Source of the DNA: Aphrophora alni
Taxonomy: Eukaryota; Arthropoda; Insecta; Hemiptera; Aphrophoridae
Assembly (NCBI GenBank): GCA_963513935.1
Contig: OY740774.1
Span: forward strand, 93,302,861-93,366,860
Direction of reading: 5' to 3'
DNA length: 64,000 nt
Of this stretch, positions 23,743 to 33,096 are shown one piece after another. Under the pieces are notes generated by a model that was not told the DNA's origin, ran no database searches, and saw only the letters and a program-made list of their open reading frames with translations. The first letter of the stretch is position 1, and each line of letters starts with the position of its first letter. The position numbers and the translations under genes were made by a program.

Positions 23743-23922
23743 TGGGTTCGATGCAACCATGGATTCGGTTGTGGTTTGGTTGGTGTAGCTGGTGTATCAC
23801 TGAAGAGGACGACCTTGTAGTTGAAACGCGTCTGATACTTAGGCGTATTTTTTTATGAGAATTGTGTTCTGTGTGTTTATTATATTGAATAGTTTTTCTC
23901 ATAAGTCAAGCTCAACATTTAA
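23652..23922 (+). repeat. Right terminal repeat of the Penelope-like element
   Basis: Inverted partner of 21737-22002 up to about 23885, followed by a unique 37-bp tail (GAATAGTTTTTCTCATAAG to AACATTTA). The reverse complement of that tail recurs at 17264-17300. The right repeat is in the sense orientation of the coding region, which is the usual orientation for a Penelope hammerhead. Confidence 0.9.
23794..23838 (+). ncRNA. Hammerhead ribozyme, one stem II mismatch
   Basis: Stem I GTATCA (23794-23799) pairs with TGATAC (23833-23838). The core is CTGAAGA (23800-23806) and GAAA (23823-23826), stem III is ACGCGT, and the cleavage triplet is GTC ending at 23832. Stem II reads GACGAC-CTT-GTAGTT: a C-to-A change opens one internal pair. 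Activity is probably reduced but not obviously lost. Confidence 0.85.
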
Positions 23923-23934
23923 AATGGATAGACC
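23923..23934. repeat. 12-bp target site duplication, right copy
   Basis: Exact repeat of 21723-21734 (AATGGATAGACC), directly after the element's CATTTA tail. Confidence 0.85.
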
Positions 23935-24890
23935 GACGAACAAATATCACCTACAAAACCATTTCTTTGAGCTTAGGAAATATTAAGGCAGATATGTTAG
24001 GAAACAAAATCGATTTCACCACCTGCTTGACCCACCAGGCATTTACCAAAACCACAATAATCTGTAGTTTTTGCCCCTTAACTACTTCATGGTCGCTTTT
24101 TTCCCCGCTATATTTTTCCTTTATGTTGAACAATACAAATAATATAAATACAAAGTTTGAAATATATAGGATTTATCGTCTTCTCTATGTAGACTGGTTG
24201 CGACGTACAGGTAGATATTCGTGCAGACATGCGTGTGAAATTATAACAAAGACCGATTGAATCAGATTATTGGACGAGTTCTTTCTTATCAATAACATAA
24301 ATGAACATTATTCAACTAATTTAAGCAACTTATAATTTGCAAACCGTCTGATAAACAGGGAAATAAATTCGTGTCTCATCATGTCACCGTTTCAACTACA
24401 AACCGAAAAATATTAAACAAAATCATTTTTTGTAAAACTTTTTTTTAAACACGATGCAGTGAAAACTGTATAAAATTAGCCAATAGCTAACATATCAAAT
24501 ACTGGGAATTTGCATATTGCGATAGTTGCTCGGATGATATTTGTTAATGTTTTAAACAAGTAAATGTTTTTACAGAGTTTTTACTATGTAAATGTTGAAA
24601 GGGTTGCCTACCCTGTGCACGATCCGATAACAAATATTTGTACAGTTGCGAATTCCAGACATTTCTTTCCAGTTAATGTTGATTATTTATTAAAACAAAA
24701 TTTAAAAAAAATGGTCTGTTTTATAGTAAATTAATTTTGTAAGGTTACCTTTTATATTCCAATGTAATATTTTGCAAGATAATCGTTATAAATAATGTAA
24801 CTGGTTCGATAATTATTAACAAAATTACATATTTAAACACCTCAACAAAACAACGTTTCAGCATGACATATTAATAGAACATTTAACTTC
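23935..24890. other. Anonymous DNA between two hammerhead elements
   Basis: Open frames at 23951-24260 on both strands overlap each other and show no domain. A proline- and cysteine-bearing plus-strand frame (23967-24260) has no recognisable homologue. I cannot support a gene. Confidence 0.4.
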
Positions 24891-25032
24891 TAAGGTAGGT
24901 GGTTGTGGTTTGGTTGGTGTAGCTGGTGTATCACTGAAGAGGACGACCTTTTCGTTGAAACGCGTCTGATAGTTAGGCGTATTTTTTTTATGAGAATTGT
25001 GTTCTGTGTGTTTGTTATACTGTAAGGTAGGT
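24891..25032 (+). mobile_element. Solo 122-bp hammerhead cassette with 10-bp target duplication
   Basis: The block 24901-25022 is collinear with the hammerhead part of the Penelope terminal repeat (GGTTGTGGTTTGGTTGGTGT to TTTGTTATACTG). It is flanked by perfect 10-bp direct repeats TAAGGTAGGT at 24891-24900 and 25023-25032. No RT or endonuclease sequence accompanies it. The duplication shows that it arrived as a discrete unit rather than as a relic of a deleted full element. It resembles a minimal non-autonomous ribozyme retroelement mobilised in trans, which is inference. Confidence 0.88.
24928..24972 (+). ncRNA. Hammerhead ribozyme of the solo cassette
   Basis: The core CTGAAGA (24934-24940) and GAAA (24957-24960) are intact, stem III is ACGCGT and the cleavage triplet GTC ends at 24966. 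Stem I GTATCA/TGATAG keeps five of six pairs. Stem II keeps five pairs (GACGA/TCGTT) with a slightly enlarged loop, because one G became T. It is likely foldable. Confidence 0.82.
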
Positions 25033-26739
25033 TAAGCATGAACGTTATAGAAAACGGTGAATAATTGATGGAACATGTAGGGGAAAATAAAATGAATGGT
25101 AATATCACATTATTGCAATTTAAAATATATAAACTACATAATAATTAACTTTTGTAGCCTTAAACTGTGTAAACGAGACATATAGAAATGTCGTACAAAC
25201 AACTTCAAGTGAAAAATTAAATTCCAATTGTCAAAAATATTCTACGTAAAGTTTAAATCTGAATAAAATTTTTTTTTTTTTTTTTGATATTTTTAGTGTT
25301 TTCTTTTATATGAAATAAAACTTGTTTCAAGTTTCTTAGAATTACAGAACTATGAAAAAATTATTATTTACAGTGTTAAATTTAACAGTTATACTATTGT
25401 ATTTCTCAAACACGTAATGTAACTTCAACGTAAATTGTATACATGCATCAATGTGTAATCGAGGAAAATAAATATAAACTGTAATCGGATCACGATCACG
25501 ATTCGGGTCACCAGCCACCAAGGCCTACCACTAGCTTGTAAATGTTCGATTTCAGTTAATATAATTACAGTGATCTTAATGAGTTGTAAACTACAATCAC
25601 ATTGCAAGGAGTAAACCACCAATAAAGCAAACAACGTTTATAATTTATCCCTGTGAATGGTGTTTTGTTCAAGTTTACAGTAGGTGTGGTGTTATTTGTT
25701 GTTACTTCTTGGTGAATGAATATTATTGGACACTAAGCAATAGTCACATTACTGAAATATCATAACTGGATACACACCCTTTTTCCATGTAGTTTTGGGT
25801 TCGACCCCTTTCTCTCATATGATACCTTTTCATACTTGTAGTCTTTGTCTTTTATCTTTCAAATCATGTCTTTCTTTCGCTATTATAGTGTCCGAGTGCT
25901 AGGAGATTTATGCTCTAGTCCTTGCTTTTATATTTTTATTTTATTATTTTATTTTATTTTTCGTACATTGTTGTTGACCGAGATATTTTTCGTCTTTAAA
26001 CAACAACAAAAAACTTTCCTATCAGATCTATCTTGACCAATTTTTGTTCTCTTCCGATCCTGACGCTAATATAGTATTCGGTTACTAAGAATCTCTATTT
26101 TGTGCATTTATTTCCTTATATTTATTCCTTTGCAATGACTGCAAAGTATTTTGCCTTTAAAGAACAATGGGGGGGGGGAATTTATTAACACTTAAAAATT
26201 TTCAAATCTACAGTGTGTTCACATAATCACCAACATTTTATACAAACGCTTATAAAAATAACTCTATTTATTCTCTATTTGAATACTCAGTAGATATAAT
26301 TATTTGAATAAATCATAATCAATGAAATAGTTTCCCTGAACTAGTTGTACTAATTATTATCAATTCATACACAAAATTTTAAATACAAACGATTACAATA
26401 GTACAGTTCCAAATTTAGTTTTAAACAGCAACTAAATTATAAATACTACATCTGCAAGCTTATGAATACATTAAGATGTGTCAACCTCGTTGTCGGCAAA
26501 CTTCCAGTATGGAAAATCTATCATTGTGATATTCTTCAAGGAAACGTTGACAACCGAAACTATAAAACGTCTACCGCTCATACTAACAGAATTCTTTTCA
26601 TTGTATATTCTTTGTTTAAATCTATTTTAACATACAGTGTACGCAGTGTAGGATAAGGTTCGTAATATCAAATAATTTGAACTGGTTTACAAACAATCTT
26701 CAGGTTTTATGACCTGTATGTAATTACGTCACTTGATAA
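25033..26739. other. Anonymous DNA with homopolymer runs
   Basis: Contains a T run near 25268-25285 and a G run near 26169-26178. Short frames (25425-25634, 25845-26036, 26462-26656) have no recognisable domain. The hydrophobic frame at 25845 reflects T-rich DNA. Confidence 0.45.
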
Positions 26740-27070
26740 GTGTGATATTCGTATAGTTACGAGATCTGCCGGGACCAAGATTTCACACGAGCGAAGCGAG
26801 TGCAGTCTTTTTAATATACATAAAAGTACCAAATCCACATGGTCCTAACCGACAACAAGAACGTAATGATATACACAATGCAGAAAATCTGTGTAACAAC
26901 TGTTTAAAAAAAAACACCCTATTGAATACGATCCCTTGATCTAGCAATACAATCAAAATTTCCTACAAGACCCAAAAAATTAATTTTTGGTTGTAATATT
27001 TTGAGGGTGTGCATGTATTACATTATATAGTGGGGCTGGGTAAAGTACCTTGATGGCCAAGTGAATGTTA
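26740..27070 (+). repeat. Dispersed repeat family A, copy 2 (3' half)
   Basis: Shares with 16965-17560 and 45480-46160 the landmarks ACACGAGCGAAG, GTAACAACTGTTT, CCTACAAGACCC and GGGGCTGGGTAA followed by TGATGG. It is uninterrupted here, so it shows the ancestral site hit by the hammerhead fragment in copy 1. Confidence 0.75.
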
Positions 27071-27284
27071 TTGGATCATGATGGATTGATTATTTATATT
27101 GTTAGAATAATTTATTTTGATAATTGGTATCATTTGTGTATATACAAAATATAAACTACGTCTTAATCTAGAACACAATATACAACATGAGAAGGGTCAA
27201 TAGAGCTTAAACTGACCATTGTGTATAACAGTTCACCTGGTGTTTATTGTGTAGTTGTGTAAATCATGTTAACAGTTCAAATAA

Positions 27285-28080
27285 ATAATGCTCTTATTGT
27301 TAACTTTATTTGTCTTCTACAATATCCAAGAAGACTACAATTTTTTGAAGCTTATTTAAGTATTTGTTCCTTAGAATACAAATATATATTCACAAGGCCT
27401 AAACATTTATTATTGTATTAAATTATGCTCTTATTGTTAACTTTATTTGTCTTCTACTATATCCAAGAAGACTACAGGTTTTTGAAGCTTATGTGTAATT
27501 TCTTAGAATACAAATATATATTCACAGGCTCTATTACATTTATTATTGTATTAAATTAGGCTCTTATTGTTAACTTTATTTGTCTTCTATTAAATCCAAG
27601 ACGACTACACGTTTTTGAAGCTTATGTGTAGTTCCTTAGAATACAAATATATATATATATATTCACAAGGCCTAAACATTTATTATTGTATTAAATTATG
27701 CTCTTATTGTTAACTTTATTTGTCTTCTACTATATACAAGAAGACTACACGTTTTTGAAGCTTATGTGTAGTACCCTAGAATGAAAATATATAATCACAA
27801 GGCCTATTACATTTATTATTGTATTCGGTTATGCTCTTATTGTTAACTTTATTTGTCTTCTACTATATCCAAGAAGAATACAAGTTTTTGAAGCTTATGA
27901 GTAGTTCCTCAGAATACAAATATAAGTTATATTCACAAGGGATATTACATTTATTATTGTATTTATTATGCTCTTATTGTTAACTTTATTTGTCTTCTAC
28001 TATATCCAAGAAGACTACACGTTTTTGAAGCGTATGTGCAGTACCTTAGAATAAAAATATTTATTGTATGAAATTATACT
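27285..28080 (+). repeat. Minisatellite, about 6 units of about 136 bp
   Basis: GCTCTTATTGTTAACTTTAT recurs at 27290, 27427, 27560, 27700, 27833 and 27970 (steps 137, 133, 140, 133, 137). Each unit contains an inverted repeat GTCTTCT...AGAAGAC around a 10-base loop, a TTTTTGAAGCTTA segment and a short TA tract that accounts for most length variation. Units are about 85-95% alike. Confidence 0.93.
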
Positions 28081-29491
28081 TTCACGTGGTCTTGGCTTAG
28101 ATCTCTCTCTTTCATTATTTCTTTCCGATCTCTCTTGGACAACTCTATGATTTTACCCAAACCCTGACACTATTTAAGTATTTTGAACTAGGGATCTTTA
28201 TTTTATATTCTTTTCTTCCTTTATTATAAGACGATGATGGCTGAGAAATTTTCCCTTAAAAATAACAAGAAAAGTAATTCCTTCAGTAAACTGTTAATAT
28301 TTTTCTTTAAAACTTAAAAAAACTATATTCTATTTTAAATGCAACTGTATGGTAAACAATGGGAACTTAGTTTCATCTCTTTAATAAATCATGTATGTTC
28401 AAAAATACTTCTAGTTTTTTTAATGAAATATCTTATCTAATAAGTTTTTTAAACAATTAATATTAACTAGTCTACTAAAGCTAACGCCGAAGTTGTTGCA
28501 TATTGAAGACAGACCATCAGCAGATCGATACAGTTTAATATACAGTACATGAAGTTGTGAAACAATTTGTGGAATCTCTCGCTCCATGTACAACTACTTT
28601 GACCCTGAATGCTTAGTGCGTAAATATAAAAACTATCACGAGTAAACAAAACAATTTAAATTGTTCATCATTGCAGCTGTCCATGTGATTGCAAGTGAAT
28701 TAATTTATAAAGGATACATTACAGTTAAAAATTTATATCACTGCATTTACAATACTTGACAAAATGGACCCCAATTTTTTAAATAAATGTTTTCTCACGA
28801 ACGGATTACTACGTCCATATAATCGATTTATTATTGTTTTTTTTTTTTTTTTTTTTTTTACTTTTTATTGCCTGAACGAAAGCGAAGAATAGAAATGAAA
28901 ACCTCGATTACCTGTAAGCACGATAAAGAATGAATCGAATTTGAACACTTATTACAAACTTCAAAAATACGTTCATTCAAATTGTCAGGAATATTAATCG
29001 ATAAATATCAAAAAGACTACTTTAGACAATTTTTTTTACAATTGCATAAAGAACATTAAGTTGTTAAAGTTTGAACTAGATACACGCAAGCCTCCAATCA
29101 AGGCTTACATACATTCAGTGCTTGTCTGTATGCAGTACATTAAGCCATGTTATTGACATACAATAAACTTTGAATTTTTTTTTCATAACTACTTATATAT
29201 TTGATAAACAATAATACATATCAAATAACATTCAAATAGAGCCACTTTAAAAAAATCAATTGGATTGGGATTAATGTGTTTAATTGGCCTTAGCCAATTT
29301 GTAGCATTGTGGAAAATTGTCGAATTAAAATAATCGTGAAATTGTATAAAAAGGGTTCTTCAGAAAGGACTTTACAAAGGATTAAATTCGTATGAATTTA
29401 TTCAGTCTCTTACAGAGCTTGAAATAAAATCAAGTTTCGATTCACACAGTGAATAGCACTACCGCAAGCGCTATCAATAGTTGTAATAAAG
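28081..29491. other. Anonymous AT-rich DNA with a long T run
   Basis: A run of about 22 T at 28838-28859 stands out; otherwise nothing is assignable. Confidence 0.5.
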
Positions 29492-30390
29492 ATGACTGCT
29501 TCCACTGGTTCCGAGTGTCTTCGCTGTGTTTTGCTTTAAAGAATCGAAATCTGCGACAATTGTGCAATGGAACTTATGTACCGAGCTAAAATCCTCCCAG
29601 TAGGCCTACATAAGTGTTTTATTGAATCTGGGTATTCAGTAAACCAAAACAAATCCTCAGGACGTTCCCATGTGTCTGACAATGTCGAAGAGCAGGTGGG
29701 GCAAAACTTTGTTACTTGGAGCTGTTTGGTGTGTGTTGAGAAACGTATGCATCTCAAACCGTACACATTAACAATTATTGTGAAAAAACTAAAAGACACT
29801 GATAAGGAGTTTTGTGCTGGAAAGTTATATCGATTGGATGAAGACCAAGAATAGGTTACAAACATAATCTTCAGTGGTGAGTTGACTTTCCATTTAAGTG
29901 GTAAAGTGAATACGCACAACTGTCGGGTTAGGGGCAGTAAAAATACGCAAGACTCCTTGGAACATGCTCAAAGATAAGGTGTTTTACCCTCATCGAAGTG
30001 CAAAGTTTAGTGCAAATTCATTTTCCAAAGGAAAACCATCAACAAAATATTGCACCTAGAATAAGATGAAAAACTTTGAAATCCCACAAATTCATGAGGA
30101 CAGCCAAGAATGCTTCTACCTCACCGAGGTCTAGAATTTCCTCAATATCCACTTTCCACATTTTCGGTCGATGTGGGCCGATTGCATGACCACCTCGTTC
30201 ACCGGATCTAACACCTCTGGATTTTTACTTCGGGGGATTTATCAAGGATAAAGTTTATAAACACCCCTTACATGCTAGCTGAGAACCGCAGTTGACGAAG
30301 TAACGCTTGACGTGCTGCCGCGGGTTTGCCACGAAATCGACTTTAGATGAGATGTTTGCAAAATTTCCAATGAAAGTCACGCTGAACCTA
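29492..30390 (+). pseudogene. Dead mariner-like transposase
   Basis: The family is a mariner-type cut-and-paste transposase with an N-terminal HTH, common in insect genomes. Pieces in order: FKESKSATIVQWNLCTELKS (29535-29594, HTH start); NQNKSSGRSHVSDNVEEQVG (linker and second HTH, about 29645-29705); KRMHLKPYTLTIIVKKLKDT; then after a stop at 29852, NIIFSGELTFHLSGKVNTHN (about 29860-29920). In relatives the first catalytic Asp lies in FSDEATF; here it is Gly. PDLTPLDFYFGGFIKDKVY (30203-30259) carries the last catalytic Asp. VDEVTLDVLPRVCHEIDFR (30291-30347) is the C-terminus. Stops and frameshifts throughout make it non-functional. TIRs were not located. Confidence 0.82.
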
Positions 30391-31588
30391 ACTAACTGTA
30401 ATGTTAAAACTTGATGTATTTTCCTACAAAAAGACACCAAACCTAGCTCTGTAAGTAGTCTGAATAAATTTATATAAATTAAAAAATGTGTAAGTTCTTT
30501 TTTAACCTCCCATTTTAAATACTGTATATCTATTGTGCATATTGTTACAACTGCCAAAATTAGACACTTCAACGGTATATTGTTGTATATTATTATACTT
30601 TTTTTTTATCTTAGAGACAGCGGAGAGCGTTCATGGGTTGCCAAAATTATTTTTTAAATATTTACTATTTTTACTGATACCTTAACTATCAATTGACGTA
30701 TAATAAAAATAAAATATCATCTCGATTAACGTTAAAAGAACGCTAAAATCTGTGTACATTATCATTTTTTTGTAAAATCAAAAGAATTCAAGATATTTTG
30801 CATTACAATTTTAAACAGTCGCCATTTTGTTGAAATAGTAACCACTATAAACGGAACTGAATATTTGTCGTTTCAACTAATGCGTAGAGCTCGAATAACT
30901 AGGACACTTTTATTGTTACATATTATTGTTAATGTTTATTTAACATTATGTGGCTTGTTCTTAATCTTTACAAAGAGGTCAATTTTTAATATTTAAAAAT
31001 ATAATTAAATTACAAGAGAGATTTGAGAAAGACAGACAAATATCTAGACAACATTACAAGAAATATTTCAGTCCCTGTACTTGACCAATAAGCAAAAAGT
31101 ATTAAATTGCCTTACATAATAACTTAAGGGAACAAGCTGCAGTGTACACGTACACCATCATAATATTCTACCATAAAACATTTAGTACGCTTTAATAAAC
31201 TCAGAACTCCCCTATGTGTAGAATAGATCCTTAGAGACAAGAGTATCCTTCATAAACATTAATATCTTGAACTACACTTAAATGAGTTAAAGCCAACTGT
31301 CACGTAATAGTAGACATTATAGACTGATATCATTGGCTGTGTACAGAATGGTTTAGTGCAAGACAACTGTGTCAAAATGTAATCAACTTATACAGGGGTC
31401 AAAAAGTACAGACACGGTTAAATAACTCTTAAACTAATAAAGATAGATTACTGAAACAATTCAATTTATAAGAGGAAATCAATGTCGTTAAATACCCCCA
31501 TCCTTTTAAAGATCTTGTTAGGTAGAAAAAAATTGCACTATAGGTCGAAAGCTGTCATTATTTAGGGCTAAAAATATCTGTATCATCA
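30391..31588. other. Anonymous AT-rich DNA
   Basis: The minus-strand frame at 30255-30572 is a shadow of the dead transposase plus AT-rich flank. Nothing else is seen. Confidence 0.45.
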
Positions 31589-31850
31589 TCTATATATAAA
31601 AGTCAAAACCTACTGACTGATCACAAAATCTCTAAATTCAAGATGCCTAGAGTTATGAATTGTTTAATATGATTTGACGTAAATCTGTAGACGCGTACTA
31701 AGAAAGGGTTTTGAAAATGTTCCACTCCAAGGGTGGTTTTTACCCCGAAAGCATATCTATGGATCCAAGAAGCCTAGAGCTATGGATTTTTTAACATGGT
31801 TTGGGGTAGGTCTGTATTAAATTAAGTCACAATTAAATTAAAAGAGTTGT
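31589..31850 (+). mobile_element. Possible Helitron-like 5' fragment
   Basis: Begins TCTATATATAAAAGTCAAAA after an A and is followed by CCTACTGACTGATCAC, wording typical of 5' ends of short insect repeats. There is an internal near-repeat (AAGATGCCTAGAGTTATG and AGAAGCCTAGAGCTATG, about 125 bp apart). No CTRR end is visible, so it is truncated or belongs to another class. Confidence 0.3.
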
Positions 31851-32984
31851 ATATTTAAACCTGATAAAGATTTCTGTATTTTAATATTTTTAAAATCTGT
31901 AACTATTTTTTTAAATAATAATGTTGGAAGTTGAAATAAAAATGAAAATATCTGAAAATTTTAATTCAGAAATGAGGAGCAAATTCTAGCATTTGACAAT
32001 AACGAAACGGTACTTACAATAAGCCCTTTCCAACTTTATTCCAAGTTTAATTTGCATCTTTGAATTACAAAATTTCTATTAAGCAACAACCAGTTATAAT
32101 TATTAATGTTAAAGAATTTTTCAATATTATTTTTCACAAAGTAATTACTCTTTCAACTGGGATTTTTCTACTAAAAGTTTCACCAGGAACTAAAGTTGGA
32201 TTACACCTTCTATATAAAATTCAGAGTTGTTCATCAGATAAATTAAGACCTCTTCCAGATCATTGCAAAGCTATAAAACACTTTCCTGGTTTAAGTTAGG
32301 GCTTACTATAAATAAGAAATACAAGCCAGAAGCAAACTCATCGTCTAAATTGAATTGAAACGAGTACAATAATGCAGAATCCTGAGAAGTATAATTTTAT
32401 TAAATACTGCAAAAACTTCAACTGTACTTTGTTAATGAAAAGATATTCTTTGGAAGATATCGGCGAACTTAATTTTTGAATAGAATCTATTTTTGTGGAT
32501 GTGTGAATGAAAATTTAATAAAATTTTTTTAAGCCATTTATTTGTGTATTTAGTTCTCCTATTGTCTGGTTTAGGTTCTAGATAAGAAGTAAATATAGTG
32601 ATTGTTATGCATTTTTTCGAGATCTTAAGTCCTAACGTTTTGCACTTTGATATGTATCCAACAGATATATGTTATATGTTTCAGTCAAATTATCTTAAAT
32701 TCTAGGAATAAAAATAATATTAACCATAAATATACGAAATTTGTAACAATGTTACGATTTCAAAGAAACTCATATTATTTATGTACTTTTGAGCGACAAG
32801 TTCTACGACAACGATTTGTAGGTATTTGGCCTCTACGTACCTCTATGTATACTGTTTTATCTGTACTTAAGTGCTGATATCAGAACGACACGGTGGGCTT
32901 TTAAAGCTAAGAACTTTGAATTATAAGCAATGGATTCTTCTAAGAATCCAAAACAGAACACAAACTCTTACTAAAATAAAGTTT
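31851..32984. other. Anonymous DNA with two short frames
   Basis: Plus-strand frames at 32060-32299 and 32647-32877 have no recognisable domain or plausible exon signals. I see no gene. Confidence 0.4.
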
Positions 32985-33042
32985 AAAATTATAACTTCAA
33001 TTCATATTATAACTAAGGGTTATAAAATGAAGTTATAATTTT
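32985..33042. repeat. Compound inverted repeat (hairpin)
   Basis: Outer arms AAAATTATAACTTCA (32985-32999) and TGAAGTTATAATTTT (33028-33042) are perfectly complementary. Inner arms TTATAAC (33007-33013) and GTTATAA (33019-33025) add a second stem. It ends 14 bp before a hammerhead-like core. Confidence 0.88.
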
Positions 33043-33056
33043 GTTTGCTTGTAAAT

Positions 33057-33096
33057 ATCACTGAGGATGTCTGCATAACGTTGAAACAATTTTGAT
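33057..33096 (+). ncRNA. Hammerhead-like fossil after the hairpin
   Basis: ATCA (33057-33060) pairs with TGAT (33093-33096) as stem I around CTGAGGA (33061-33067) and GAAA (33083-33086). Stem II (15 bases) and stem III (ACAATT) have lost most pairing. It is probably a decayed terminal repeat of a ribozyme-bearing element. Confidence 0.4.

Larger units (their letters stand above)
21735..23922 (+). mobile_element. Penelope-like retroelement with inverted hammerhead termini
   Basis: A 2.19-kb retroelement flanked by the 12-bp direct repeat AATGGATAGACC. Order: an inverted terminal repeat carrying a minus-strand hammerhead ribozyme (21737-22002); about 80 bp of other sequence; a 5'-truncated RT plus GIY-YIG coding region (22085-23360); a 230-bp tandem duplication of the 3' end; and the second terminal repeat with a plus-strand hammerhead (23652-23885), plus a 37-bp tail. 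Penelope-like elements are known for an RT related to telomerase, a GIY-YIG nuclease, variable target duplications, and terminal repeats that can be inverted and can contain hammerheads. All of these are visible here. It is pseudogenised, but the ends are well preserved. Confidence 0.93.

Noticed and set aside
23642..25108. Frames sharing the start MRKTIQYNKHTEHNS or IHQLHQPNHN as a gene family
   Set aside because: The shared peptides come from the repeated hammerhead terminal sequence read through; they are not coding genes.
26690..26720. CTGAAGATTG on the minus strand as another hammerhead
   Set aside because: No GAAA at the proper distance and no stem II.
29536..29919. 127-codon minus-strand frame
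   Set aside because: It is the antisense shadow of the mariner transposase, whose plus-strand translation gives clear family motifs.
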